From the NCBI GenBank assembly GCA_963843645.1, contig CAWJLE010000003.1, positions 682,001 through 746,000 of the forward strand: 64,000 bases of DNA, given 5' to 3'. Below, piece after piece: positions 31,977 through 40,896 of the stretch. This DNA comes from CAWJLE01 sp963843645. GTDB taxonomy: Bacteria; Chloroflexota; Anaerolineae; DAOTYC01. Position 1 is the first letter of the stretch. Every line of letters begins with the position of its first letter. Under the pieces are notes generated by a model that saw nothing but the letters and a program-made list of their open reading frames with translations, made no database searches and was not told the origin of the DNA. The translations under genes were made by a program, and so were the position numbers.

Positions 31977-32180
31977 AGGTTGTTTGATATTCCGCATTGG
32001 AGATCGTCGCGCCAGTTGCTTGCTCGACGTGGGAAGGCCGAGCCCACATCCCAGCAAACCGAACCCGGCCCACCGATCTCCAGGGGAGAGATCGACGGAC
32101 CGGGTAGAAAGGATGGGACGCAGTTGAATATTGGTTTCCGAGTGGCGGACTCCCCGTGGAGTCCCTGAACTGAACCACTC
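31977..32180 (+). ncRNA. Candidate structured RNA with alternative helices
   Basis: About 200 nt with no convincing CDS. A closing stem pairs 31984-31992 (TTGATATTC) with 32126-32134 (GAATATTGG). Inside, a long arm has ACCCGG/CCGGGT and CGATCTC (32074-32080) with GAGATCG (32088-32094), and a GTGGG/CCCAC hairpin lies at about 32028-32046. CGATCTCCA (32074-32082) is also perfectly complementary to TGGAGATCG (31998-32006), giving an exclusive alternative. A nested hairpin (CGAGTGG/CCACTCG outside, GGACTCC/GGAGTCC inside, 32139-32180) ends it. Size and shape recall 6S RNA; a leader regulating the downstream genes is the other option. Confidence 0.45.
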
Positions 32181-32312
32181 GTTCAATTGTCATATTAGCA
32201 CGCCAGCCTTAACGGCAGATTAACCTAATATTAGCATTAGATTAAACCCTGTTCGCCCATGAGGTTCGAGTCTCTTCTCCCGTCTCGCCACGAAATCAAA
32301 GGAGTCATCATT

Positions 32313-32549
32313 ATGTCACGTAGCACTCGTTGGAGCGACCTGACCGACACTCAAAAATTTGCCGTCGGCTTTCTAGGCGCCGTGGAGCTGGTCCTCCTGG
32401 TCGCCGCCCTGATGGATATTCGACGGCGGCCCGAGGAGGAGATTCACGGCAGCAAGCGGATGTGGACCGGCCTGGCTTTCATCGAGTTCTTCGGGCCCAT
32501 CGCGTATTTCGCGTTCGGCCGTCGCCGACATCCAGCCCTGAAGTCATGA
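32313..32549 (+). CDS. Small membrane protein with PLDc_N-like domain
   Basis: 78 residues with two membrane segments (FAVGFLGAVELVLLVAALMDI and WTGLAFIEFFGPIAYFAFG) and the closing GPIAYF-x-x-GRR motif typical of the PLD-nuclease N-terminal (PLDc_N) family of short membrane proteins. An AAAGGAG site precedes ATG 32313; the longer frame from 32259 is not needed. Stop overlaps the SDR start (ATGA). Confidence 0.75.
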   Translation: MSRSTRWSDLTDTQKFAVGFLGAVELVLLVAALMDIRRRPEEEIHGSKRMWTGLAFIEFFGPIAYFAFGRRRHPALKS

Positions 32550-33316
32550 AAGCGCTCATCAGCGGCGCATCCAGCGGCATCGGTGCGGCCTATGCCCACC
32601 GTCTTGCGGCGGACAACTTCCATCTCGTTTTGACCGCCCGCCGCGCCGACCGCCTCGCCGCGATGGCAGAGGCGTTGCGCGCGGCAGGGGCCATGTCAGT
32701 CGACGTAGTGCCGGCTGACTTATCCGCGCCAGCGGACCTGGAACGGCTCGAACGCTACGTCAGCGATCTGGACGCGCTCGACGTGCTCATCAACAATGCC
32801 GGCTTCGGCGTGAGGGGAACGTTCGAGGAAGCGGATTGGTCCCTCCAAAGAGACATGGTCCGCCTGCACGACCTGGCATCTATGAGCCTGTGTCACGCTG
32901 CACTGCCTGGCATGATCGCACGCAAACACGGCCGCATCATCAACGTGGCCTCTACCGCGGCATTTCTTCCTGTCCCAGGAAACGCAGTCTACTCGGCGAG
33001 CAAGGTTTTTCTGGTTGCGTTCAGCCAGGCGCTGCACGCTGAGGTCGTCGGCCGCGGCATTCGCGTACAGGCACTGTGTCCGGGTTTCACGTACACCGGC
33101 TTTCACGATACGCCTGAGATGCAGGGTTTCCGCCGCTCGAACGTTCCAGGCTTCATGTGGATGACCGCGGACCAAGTCGCGAGGATCTCGTTGTCATCGA
33201 TAGGACGCGGCCCAGTCGTCGTCGTTCCCGGTCTCCGCAATCAGCTCTTCATCACTCTGACGCGGAGTCGCTTCATTTTCAATCTGGTGCGCCGCGTTCG
33301 CGGCAGTTGGAAATAA
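32546..33316 (+). CDS. Short-chain dehydrogenase/reductase
   Basis: 256-residue classical SDR: cofactor loop ISGASSGIG, NNAG at about residue 80, catalytic Ser in NVASTAAF and Tyr-x-x-x-Lys as YSASK. The acidic or basic residue pattern after strand 2 (TARRADRL) suggests NADP(H). The C-terminal half carries RxRFIF-type hydrophobic helices as in SDRs acting on lipids or steroids, but substrate is unknown. Coupled to the PLDc_N gene by ATGA overlap. Confidence 0.9.
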   Translation: MKALISGASSGIGAAYAHRLAADNFHLVLTARRADRLAAMAEALRAAGAMSVDVVPADLSAPADLERLERYVSDLDALDVLINNAGFGVRGTFEEADWSLQRDMVRLHDLASMSLCHAALPGMIARKHGRIINVASTAAFLPVPGNAVYSASKVFLVAFSQALHAEVVGRGIRVQALCPGFTYTGFHDTPEMQGFRRSNVPGFMWMTADQVARISLSSIGRGPVVVVPGLRNQLFITLTRSRFIFNLVRRVRGSWK

Positions 33317-33321
33317 CAAAC

Positions 33322-33360
33322 TGCCCGTGAGTTCAACCTCTCAGTCGTGACTCACGGGCA
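33322..33360 (+). terminator. Hairpin after the SDR gene
   Basis: TGCCCGTGAGT (33322-33332) and ACTCACGGGCA (33350-33360) form an 11-bp stem just past the stop codon. It also faces the convergent GreA-like gene. Confidence 0.7.
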
Positions 33361-33414
33361 AGGTATGCGACGTCGTGATGAACGATGTGATTCAGTCGGC
33401 GCAAGTGTTGGCCT

Positions 33415-33852
33415 CTACGTCTCCCAATTGTCCGCCATCACCTCGGGGTCCGTGTCGCCCCATTTCTGGTCCACCGTCAGCGACAGACGCACCGCGTCAG
33501 CCAGGTCCGACTTCTTGACAGCCTGCTCGAGCACCGCCTGGCGATTTGCTTCAGCATCCGGCGCGGGCCCATGGCCCGCCTCCACGCAGAGAATCCGAAT
33601 CTGAGCAATATCGCCCACGTGATAATCTATCGTCTCGCCCGCGCGCCGACCCAGCACCGCCTGACCCAACGGCGTGTTCTCCGCCACGAAGCCAGCCGCC
33701 AGGTCGCCTCTTCCCTCCGGCGCCAGATCAATCGCCAACAGCTCCGCCACTCCCGTCTCGTCGATCAACTCGACCTCTACGTGGCAGCCGACGGCAACCT
33801 CCGCAGGACATTGGTCGATCTCGTTGCTCGCGTGGCTGGTGTGCGCTTCCAT
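33415..33852 (-). CDS. GreA/GreB C-terminal-domain protein (Rnk/GreA-like)
   Basis: 145 residues carrying a GreA/GreB C-terminal FKBP-like domain (VAVGCHVEVELIDETGVAELLAI, FVAENTPLGQAVLGRRAGETIDYHV). The N-terminal part is too short for the full coiled-coil finger that reaches into RNA polymerase in GreA, so it may bind polymerase without cleavage activity, as proposed for Rnk-like proteins. Start ATG 33852, with GAGG upstream, is preferred to one 25 codons earlier. Own promoter at 33945-33974. Confidence 0.72.
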   Translation of the reverse strand: MEAHTSHASNEIDQCPAEVAVGCHVEVELIDETGVAELLAIDLAPEGRGDLAAGFVAENTPLGQAVLGRRAGETIDYHVGDIAQIRILCVEAGHGPAPDAEANRQAVLEQAVKKSDLADAVRLSLTVDQKWGDTDPEVMADNWET

Positions 33853-33944
33853 TTCTGCGCCTCTATCTCGGCACGGGAACGATAGGGCCGTCACATCCGT
33901 TGGGACACCCTTTAGACGGCGCTGCAACGTGCCGCGTCCTCTAT

Positions 33945-33974
33945 ATTATACTATATCTTCATTTCCTACCGCAA
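33945..33974 (-). promoter_or_regulatory. Promoter of the GreA-like gene
   Basis: TTGCGG (33974-33969), 18-bp spacer, TATAAT (33950-33945) on the minus strand. Confidence 0.55.
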
Positions 33975-34079
33975 TGTCAGGGTCCCGATATCCACGAGGT
34001 GCTCGCGCGTGGTCTCAACTGTCACTATCCACAGCCAGGGCCCGTCAGCACGTCGGCCGTGAGGCCTGACCGGCTTCAT

Positions 34080-34108
34080 TTGGAAATGAATCCGCCCTCT
34101 GCTATACT
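34080..34108 (+). promoter_or_regulatory. Promoter of the LuxR-kelch gene
   Basis: TTGGAA (34080-34085), 17-bp spacer, TATACT (34103-34108), leaving a leader of about 170 nt in which I see no gene. Confidence 0.55.
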
Positions 34109-34286
34109 TGGTCAAGCGACAGGCGTCGCAGCCACTTGTCCATATCATCTCATTGTACATATCCGCGCCTATAGCGTTGGCAGACGATAAGCCATGGCTA
34201 CACCCCTGAAATGCTCACTGTTCCGCCCTTCGTAGCCCATCCGGAAGTGAATCCAGCGGGCGGGCTGCGGGCGTTGTGGAGAATCC

Positions 34287-35675
34287 ATGTCCAACGGCTC
34301 AATGCCACTCAGTGACCGAGAGCAAGAGATTCTGCGTCTGGTCGCCACCGGCGTGACGAACCAGGAAATCGCACGCCGCCTGGTTATCAGCATCAATACC
34401 GTCAAGGTCCACATGCGCAACATCTTCTCCAAGATCGGCGCAGAATCGCGCACCGAAGCCAGCATGTGGGCCGTCCACAATGGCCTGGTCGAGCTCAAAA
34501 CGCAGGTGGACGAGATCGCCCCGGAACCAGATGCGGAGATCCTGCCCACCGATTTGGAAGCCACGTCGGACAAGACCGCAGCAGCCATTGAAGCCTCAGC
34601 TGTGCTCCTGGAGCCAATCTCACGTGCCCGCCGGGTATTCCTCGTCGCCAGCGCCGTTATTGTTCTGACCCTGGCGCTCGCACCAAGCGCCCTTCGCTCC
34701 GCCGCCCCGGTTCGAGTTGAGCCCGGCAGCGCTTTGTCCGACAGCGCGTCGACCTCCGGCAGCAGTACCACCACGCCCTCTTCGCGATGGTCGGCCCGAG
34801 CGCAAATGCCGTCACCTCGTACCCGCCTGGCCGTCGTTGCCCGGGACGGGCTCGTGTATGCCATCGGAGGAGACACCAAGGGCCAACCTAGCGAAGCTGT
34901 CGAAGTGTACGATCCGACCCGAAACCTCTGGCAAATCCGAGCTTCCAAGCCCACGGCGGTCAGCAACATTGGCGCCACAGTGGTCGATGACCGCATCTAC
35001 GTACCGGGCGGCATGACGATCGACGGCCAGCCGACTGCAGCACTGGAGGTCTACGATCCGGCCGATGACCGGTGGACGTCGCTGGAGCCCATGCCGAAGC
35101 CTCTCTGTGCCTATGCCATTGCCTCGTTGAACGGGCGAATGTATCTCTTTGGCGGCTGGGATGGCAGCAAGTACGTTGGGGACGTATACAGCTACGATCC
35201 CGTCAGGAACGAATGGACGACGGATGTTCCCATGAGTGAACCGCGAGGATTTGCTGCGGCCGCGGCCCTCGACGGCAAGATCTACGTCGTCGGCGGCTTC
35301 GACGGACAACAGGAATTTGCGAGTTGTGACGAATACGATCCGGCACACGAGGACGGCACGAGTTCCATCTGGCGCAAGCGGTCGCCGATGTCTGTTGGCC
35401 GAGGCGGCCTGGCGGCCACCACCAGCAACAGGATGCTGTTCGTCATCGGTGGAGGCTGGAAGACCGGGCTGACCTACAACGAGCGCTATGACCCGCGCGC
35501 CAATGCCTGGGCCAGTTTCGAGAGCCCCATCACGGACCAATGGCGCAATCTCGGCGTCGCCGCAGTCGGTGTCAAGCTTTACGCCATTGGTGGTTGGAGC
35601 GGCGACTCCCTCAGTACCAACGAAGAGTACCAGACGCTGTATCGGGTCGTTCTTCCCCTGCCTCCCCAGCCCTAG
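34287..35675 (+). CDS. LuxR-type HTH / transmembrane / kelch-propeller regulator
   Basis: 462 residues in three parts. Residues 7-65 are a LuxR/GerE DNA-binding domain (LSDREQEILRLVATGVTNQEIA, INTVKVHMRNIFSKIG). Residues 116-136 are one membrane helix. Residues about 165-455 are kelch repeats, at least five or six, each with the double Gly and spaced Tyr/Trp (GRMYLFGGWDGS; GKIYVVGGFDGQ; VYSYDPVRNEWT), expected to form a beta-propeller outside the cell. The plain reading is a one-component membrane-bound transcription regulator that senses an external ligand or glycan. There is no kinase or receiver. ATG 34287 follows GGAGA. Confidence 0.88.
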   Translation: MSNGSMPLSDREQEILRLVATGVTNQEIARRLVISINTVKVHMRNIFSKIGAESRTEASMWAVHNGLVELKTQVDEIAPEPDAEILPTDLEATSDKTAAAIEASAVLLEPISRARRVFLVASAVIVLTLALAPSALRSAAPVRVEPGSALSDSASTSGSSTTTPSSRWSARAQMPSPRTRLAVVARDGLVYAIGGDTKGQPSEAVEVYDPTRNLWQIRASKPTAVSNIGATVVDDRIYVPGGMTIDGQPTAALEVYDPADDRWTSLEPMPKPLCAYAIASLNGRMYLFGGWDGSKYVGDVYSYDPVRNEWTTDVPMSEPRGFAAAAALDGKIYVVGGFDGQQEFASCDEYDPAHEDGTSSIWRKRSPMSVGRGGLAATTSNRMLFVIGGGWKTGLTYNERYDPRANAWASFESPITDQWRNLGVAAVGVKLYAIGGWSGDSLSTNEEYQTLYRVVLPLPPQP

Positions 35676-35685
35676 GCGGCCAATT

Positions 35686-36669
35686 CTAGATCCCGGGCGC
35701 CGCCAGTCGCTCGATCTTCGGCGCAGTTCCCTCCCAGGAAATCTGCGACAAACCCAATTTCAGCCTCAACACTTCCAGCGGAACGCCGTGTCGGAATTCT
35801 CGCACTGCGCACGTCATGCGTAGCGTCTCGAACGACACCGGTGTCCTCACCCCGGCGGCTACGCCCAGGTCGCGCAGGACGTACTCCAGGTTCCGGTGGG
35901 TACACTCGAACAGGTGAATCTGTGGGTGATACTGCGCCCGGTATTCGCGCAACAAAGGCGTGAAGCCAGGTCCCGCGTTCAGTTTGCGCTCTTTGTGGCG
36001 CTGCCGGGGCGAGTCGTAGCGGACGAAGATCGTCGGCGCACCCGGGTCTGACGTGTCGATGTCGCTGAGTTGAAGCGCCATGCATTCCGCCTTCTTGATG
36101 CCCGTCGCCAACAACAACCGGAACAGGAACAACGGTCGCACGTCCGGCTTCTCAGCGCCGCGGATCTCCTGGCCGGCCGCAGTCAGCCGCTCGACTTCTT
36201 CATCGAAAAGGATCTGCGGCAGCGGCGAGCTGACTGGTTGGTGAGTGATCGGCGCAGCCGGGTCACCTGTGATGACCTGTGTTTCTGCCAGCCAGCCGAA
36301 GAAGACCTTCATAGTCGTCAGACGCCGGGCATACGACTTGGGCGTGCAGGGCTTGCCACGACCGTGAAGAAGGTACTCCAGAAAATCCTTCAAGTCCTGG
36401 GTACCGACCTTGCCGATCGGACGGTTAGCGCCGAGTCGACGCACGATCAGGCGCAGGTCATCCAGAAATGAGTTGATCGTGTTCTGCGTGAAACCCTTCG
36501 AAATCATCGCTGGGCGAAAGCTCTCGACCGCGGCGCTCAGCGGGGAGCGCGCAGTCAGCCGCAACGATGATGATGACCGCCGAGTCTCCGGACCGGACGG
36601 CGCGTCCGGTGCAGACGAAGGCACGTCGGCCAACGGAAACAGAGGCAGTTGCTGACGTTGAGCGGGCAT
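35686..36669 (-). CDS. Tyrosine-recombinase-like protein with degenerate catalytic residues
   Basis: 327 residues. An N-terminal core-binding domain (NTINSFLDDLRLIVRRLG...DLKDFLEYLL) and a C-terminal catalytic-type fold (LATGIKKAECMALQLSDID, SFETLRMTCAVREF, LRLKLGLSQISWEG). The Arg of TG-x-R-x-x-E is Lys, the His of H-x-L-R is Glu, the His of LGH is Leu, and no nucleophilic Tyr is found near the end; only the second Arg is clear. It therefore probably binds DNA without recombining it. No attachment sites or phage genes lie nearby. ATG 36669 has a GGAGGTGA site. Confidence 0.8.
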   Translation of the reverse strand: MPAQRQQLPLFPLADVPSSAPDAPSGPETRRSSSSLRLTARSPLSAAVESFRPAMISKGFTQNTINSFLDDLRLIVRRLGANRPIGKVGTQDLKDFLEYLLHGRGKPCTPKSYARRLTTMKVFFGWLAETQVITGDPAAPITHQPVSSPLPQILFDEEVERLTAAGQEIRGAEKPDVRPLFLFRLLLATGIKKAECMALQLSDIDTSDPGAPTIFVRYDSPRQRHKERKLNAGPGFTPLLREYRAQYHPQIHLFECTHRNLEYVLRDLGVAAGVRTPVSFETLRMTCAVREFRHGVPLEVLRLKLGLSQISWEGTAPKIERLAAPGI

Positions 36670-36721
36670 TGTCTCACCTCCGGGAGAGGCTCTTTGATCC
36701 ACAGTGGTGATCGGTTACTCA

Positions 36722-36750
36722 GTTATAACAGAGGACACTGCCTATGTCAA
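36722..36750 (-). promoter_or_regulatory. Promoter of the recombinase-like gene
   Basis: TTGACA (36750-36745), 17-bp spacer, TATAAC (36727-36722) on the minus strand. A TATAAT on the other strand at 36764-36769 may serve the divergent transporter gene. Confidence 0.7.
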
Positions 36751-36818
36751 CTACAGGCTGTAGTATAATTGCTCTGTTGGACAGCCGCCACACAGTCACG
36801 TAACCGGAGGAATTGCAA

Positions 36819-37515
36819 ATGTCTGCGTCTCGCCACGTTGAAAGCCACTTCATGGCCGCGGCCACAGTCCGCGACGTCGTCATAGGGATGTCGGACGGGC
36901 TGACGGTACCCTTTGCCCTCGCGGCCGGGCTCTCCGGCGCGGTAGGTTCCACAGCCATGGTCGTGACCGCGGGCTTTGCCGAGATGGCCGCGGGCGCCAT
37001 CTCCATGGGCCTGGGCGGATATCTGGCCGCCCGCACGGACGCCGAGCACTATGAGGCCGAGCGCGCCCGCGAGATCGAAGAGACGTCCCGCATTCCCGAC
37101 CAGGAGCGAGAGAAGTGGCGGCATCTTGACGGGCTACGGGCGTGCCTGCAGATGAGGTTGGGCCTGTCGTGGCCGCCATCAGCGCAGATCGCAATCGATG
37201 GGTCGACTTCATGATGCGCTTCGAGCTGGGTCTGGATGAGCCCGAGCCGGCCCGGGCTCGTACCGCGCGCTGACCATCGCCCTGGCTTACGCCGCCGGAG
37301 GGCTCATTCCCGCTCTCGCCTTATCTGATCCTCGCCGCAACATCGATACGGCGCTGTTGGCCTCCGTCGCCGTGACGATGATCGCACTGTTCGTCTTCGG
37401 CTACTTCAAGGGCACGTTCACCGGCCTACGTCCCCTCCGCAGCGGCCTGCAGACCGTCCTGATCGGCGGCATTGCCGCCGCAGCAGCGTATGCGATTGCC
37501 CGTATCATCAGTTGA
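36819..37515 (+). pseudogene. VIT1/CCC1-type Fe/Mn transporter, multiply frameshifted
   Basis: Vacuolar-iron-transporter family membrane protein, readable only by changing frame. Frame 1 from ATG 36819 (GGAGG site) gives RDVVIGMSDGLTVPFALAAGL and EMAAGAISMGLGGYLA. After about 37110 the family sequence continues in other frames: VPADEVGPVVAAISADRN and WVDFMMRFELGLDEPEP, then TIALAYAAGGLIP, LSPYLIL, and ALFVFGYFKGTFTG to the end. At least four frame changes are needed (near 37113, 37135, 37260-37270, 37305-37340). Either a decayed gene or clustered sequencing indels. Confidence 0.75.
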
Positions 37516-37557
37516 AGGGTGGCAGGGCATCAGACACCGACGGCAAGAGAGAGAATA

Positions 37558-37591
37558 GGCCTCTCCCACAAGTTGCCCTGCAAGAGAGGCC
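37558..37591. terminator. Hairpin between the VIT1-like gene and fusA
   Basis: GGCCTCTC (37558-37565) and GAGAGGCC (37584-37591), 8-bp stem with an 18-nt loop, in a convergent gap. Confidence 0.55.
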
Positions 37592-37694
37592 GGCTACGTA
37601 CGAGAACCACTCGCGAGACCGCATCGTTGAGATGCCAGGAATGGTACCTCGGCAGCCCCTAAAGATGGGCGGGATCAGGCGACCCTTCGCAACT

Positions 37695-39761
37695 TTAGCT
37701 TCGAATATCGCCTGTGACCTGGGCATAGTGTGCGAACTCCATACTGAACGTGCCGCGCCCCTGCGTCCGCGATCGCAGGCTGCTTGCGTAGCCAAACATC
37801 GACGCCAGCGGCACGTCGGCTAGGATGATCTGCGCCCCGTCGGAGCGCAGCTCCATGCCTGTCACGTTGGCCCGGCGCATGTTGAGCTCGCCGATGATAT
37901 CACCCGTGTAATCTCCCGGCGCCACGATCTCGACGCGCATGACGGTTCCAGGACGACCGGATTGGCCCGCCTGGCGTTCTCCCGAATCGGCAAACATCGC
38001 CGCCGCGCGGAACGCGTAGTCCGACGAGTCGACTTCGTGGTAGGACCCGTCCAACAGCGAGACCTTCATATCCACCATCGGGAACTCGTGCAGCACGCCG
38101 CGCTCCATCGCGTCTTTCACGCCCGCCTCGACGGCCGAAATGAACTTGCGCGGAATCGCCCCGCCGGTGATCTTGTCCTCAAAGACGAATCCTCCGCCTG
38201 TCGGCAATGGCTCCAACTCCAGCACGACGTGCGCGTACTGGCCGTGACCGCCGGTCTGTCGAACCAGCCGATACTCGGCCTCAACTAGGCTTCGTGATGG
38301 TCTCGCAGTAAGCCACCTGCGGCGCGCCCACGTTCGCAGCTACGTTGAACTCGCGCTGCAGTCGGTCGACCAGCACTTCCAGGTGCAGCTCCCCCATGCC
38401 GGCGATCGTCGTCTCGCCCGGTTTTGGCATCTGTCGCCACGTGGAAAGTCGGGTCTTCTTCCGCCAGGCGCTGCAACCCCAGCGTGAGCTTGTCCTCGTC
38501 CGCCTTCGATTTCGGCTCGATGGACAGCTTCACAACCGGCGTCGGGAAGAGATCTTCTCCAACACGACCGGCCGATCCTCGGCGTGCAGCGTTTCACCCG
38601 TAGCGATCTGCTTCAGGCCCAGCACAGCCCCGATGTCGCCGGCCCGAACTTCGTCTACCTCTTCGCGCGCGTCAGCATGCATGCGCACCAACCGGCCAAT
38701 CCGCTCCCTAGTCTTGCGGCCGGGGTTGTACAGCGTGTCGCCACGCCGGAACCGATCCGGAATACACGCGGAAGTAGGCCAACCGCCCAACGTAAGGGTC
38801 AGTATTGATCTTGAAGATCAGTGCCGCCGTCGGCTCCATGGGATCCGCGTGGCACAGAATCTCGTCGCCGGAGATTGGATCAGTTCCATTCATCGGCGGA
38901 ATATCCAGCGGCGACGGCAGATAATAGACCACCGCATCCAGTAGCTGCTGAATGCCCTTGTTGCGCAGCGCAGACCCACACAGAAATGGCACCAACGTGC
39001 GCGCAATGACCGCGCGCCGAAGCGCGGCACGAATCAAGTCGTTGGAAATTTCGCGCTCTTCCAGGTACAGCTCGGCCACTTCATCGTCCACGTCCGCCAG
39101 CGCTTCGATCATCTCCGTGCGACGGCGATCATACTCGTCCGTCAAGCTCCTCGTCGTCGCACTGGCGTCCAGTTCACTCACGGTTTCTTCGGAACCACCG
39201 GGCCCACCGTAAGTGATCGCCTTACCCTCGATCAAATCAATCGCGCCCTCGAAAGCGTCCTCGGTGCCAATGGGCATCTGCAGCGCAACCGGGCGTGCAC
39301 CCAGGCGGTCCTTGACCATCTGCAGCGTTCGCCAGAAATCGGCCCCCGTGCGATCCATCTTGTTCACGAAACCCAACCGGGGCACTCCGTAGCGGTCCGC
39401 TTGCCGCCACACCGTTTCGGATTGAGGCTCCACGCCCGCCACACCGTCGAACACGACCACGCCTCCGTCGAGCACGCGCAACGCTCGCTGCACTTCGGCG
39501 GTGAAGTCGATGTGGCCCGGGGTATCGATGACGTTGAACTGATAGTCTTTCCACTCAGCAGGTGATCGCGGCCGACTGAATAGTGATGCCCCGTTCGCGC
39601 TCCTGAGGCATGAAATCCGTCACCGTCGTACCTTCATCCACGTTACCGATGCGATGCGTGTTACCGGTGTAATACAGCACACGCTCCGTGGTTGTCGTCT
39701 TCCCCGCGTCGATATGGGCGATGATGCCGATGTTACGAATCTTCTCGATCTCAAAAGCCAT
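37695..39761 (-). pseudogene. fusA: Translation elongation factor G, multiply frameshifted
   Basis: Ribosomal translocase GTPase. Overall span (2067 bases, about 689 codons) equals an intact EF-G, and all parts are present: IIAHIDAGKTTTTERVLYYTG, ERGITIQSAA, GVEPQSETVWRQADRY, FVNKMDRTGADF, KLSIEPKSKADEDKLTLGLQ, AGMGELHLEVL (another frame) and the C-terminal domain IV/V (EDKITGGAIPRKFISAVEAG). Frame changes fall near 39556 (extra T after ACCTGC), 38720-38790, 38530, 38422 (extra G in CCGGG) and 38289. Single-base gains at short runs suggest read errors. No rpsL, rpsG or tuf is adjacent, so it may be a second EF-G copy. Confidence 0.85.
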
Positions 39762-40295
39762 GTGATGTCAACCTCTGTTCGTGTTCTACGCGGCCCCAGG
39801 CCCGGACAAACCAAGCGGCCATCTTGTCACGGCCTGCGTTGGCTCAAGATCGGGCCGGGCAAGGATGACCGCCAGAAGATCAACCCGCCGCTGTACAATG
39901 ATCGGAAACAACACGGCCCGCCGGTAAACCACGCCTCACCGCGAGCCGAAAGTTAGTATACCACACGACGAGAGGATTTGCAAATCAGAAATATCTCCTT
40001 CGCTCCCCCGCGTCGACGGTTGGCATTTGTCCTGGACCAAATAGTGCTATAATACTATGGTTGCATTCGAATCTCGCCACCGCCTCCTCGCTTCTGGGTC
40101 AGAAAGACGGAGTCTGCAGTTCGTCTACCCCCTCCACAGTCAGGTTAGAGGCGCTCCCGAGGTTGTTTGAAAGCGGCAACTGCGGTTGTCCACCTTGCCA
40201 AAGCTCGGGATTCTGACGCGACTCGGTGCCACCGGGACGTTTGCGACGACTATTTATTGCGTATTGAACCACTGCGTAAATAAGGAGGAACACCA
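39762..40295. other. Divergent intergenic region between fusA and the DinB gene
   Basis: About 530 bases without a supported gene. It holds the fusA promoter, and a TATAAT at 40048-40053 with TTTGTC 16 bases upstream as a possible DinB promoter. A 65-codon minus-strand frame (40099-40296) with a hydrophobic start overlaps the DinB ribosome site and is not supported. Confidence 0.5.
39955..39983 (-). promoter_or_regulatory. Promoter of fusA
   Basis: TTGCAA (39983-39978), 17-bp spacer, TATACT (39960-39955) on the minus strand; leader about 190 nt. Confidence 0.6.
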
Positions 40296-40824
40296 ATGGA
40301 CAGCGTGGCTCTTCTGCAGGAACAGATCAAGGGCGCTCACGAAATCATGGAAGGAACCATGGCGGACGTCACCCAGGCTCAGATGGACTGGGCGCCGCCC
40401 GGCCTCGCGAATCCCGTGGGCGCTACCTACGGTCACTACTTGTTCACCGAGGACTGGGTCATTCAGACGCTGATGCAAGGTGGCGCCTCGCTGCTGGAGA
40501 CGACTTGGGCGGGCCGTCACGGCATGAGCGAGCCACATCCCACCACGGACTGGTCGCGGTATCCCGCGTGGACACGAAGCGTCCGCATCGACTTGCCAGC
40601 GATTCTGTGAGTACGGTAAGGCCGTATACACGGCCACCGACGCCTTCCTCGCGACTTTGAAGCCAGAAGACCTCACCCAGACGCGCGACCTGTCTGCCAT
40701 GGGCATGGGGCCCACCGCAGTCAGCTGGATCATCAGCACCTTCTTGCTGGCCCACGCCAACAACATGACCGGTGAGATCTCCTGCCTGAAAGGCATCCAG
40801 GGCGCTCGCGGATATCCGTTCTGA
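40296..40824 (+). pseudogene. DinB-family protein with one frameshift
   Basis: Four-helix-bundle DinB-like protein (metal-dependent thiol transferase fold; function usually unknown). The first frame gives LQEQIKGAHEIMEGTMADVT and the first His in TYGHYLFTEDWV. Between about 40560 and 40612 the frame must change to continue as EYGKAVYTATDAFLATLKPEDL and LLAHANNMTGEISCLKG, which holds the later His. ATG 40296 has an AAGGAGGA site. A terminator follows at 40851. The break may be a sequencing indel like those next to it. Confidence 0.75.
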
Positions 40825-40850
40825 GGCCATCGCTGGTCGGACTCGATCCA

Positions 40851-40883
40851 AGACTTCCGAAGTTGCCGAGGCTTCGGAAGTCT
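40851..40883. terminator. Hairpin between the DinB and creatininase genes
   Basis: AGACTTCCGAAG (40851-40862) and CTTCGGAAGTCT (40872-40883) form a perfect 12-bp stem. It faces convergent genes and shares the CTTCCGAAG arm with hairpins at 744 and 53279. Confidence 0.75.
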
Positions 40884-40896
40884 TGCTCGGCCGGCG

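Noticed and set aside
33966..34160. 64-codon minus-strand frame
   Set aside because: Contains a plausible-looking end but no ribosome site or relative; it overlaps the promoter regions of the two flanking genes.
40099..40296. 65-codon minus-strand frame with a hydrophobic N-terminus
   Set aside because: Start would be a TTG opposite the DinB ribosome site, and no supporting signals are visible.
35686..40824. Prophage or integrative element around the recombinase-like gene
   Set aside because: No phage, conjugation or tRNA genes, no flanking repeats seen, and the recombinase active site is missing.
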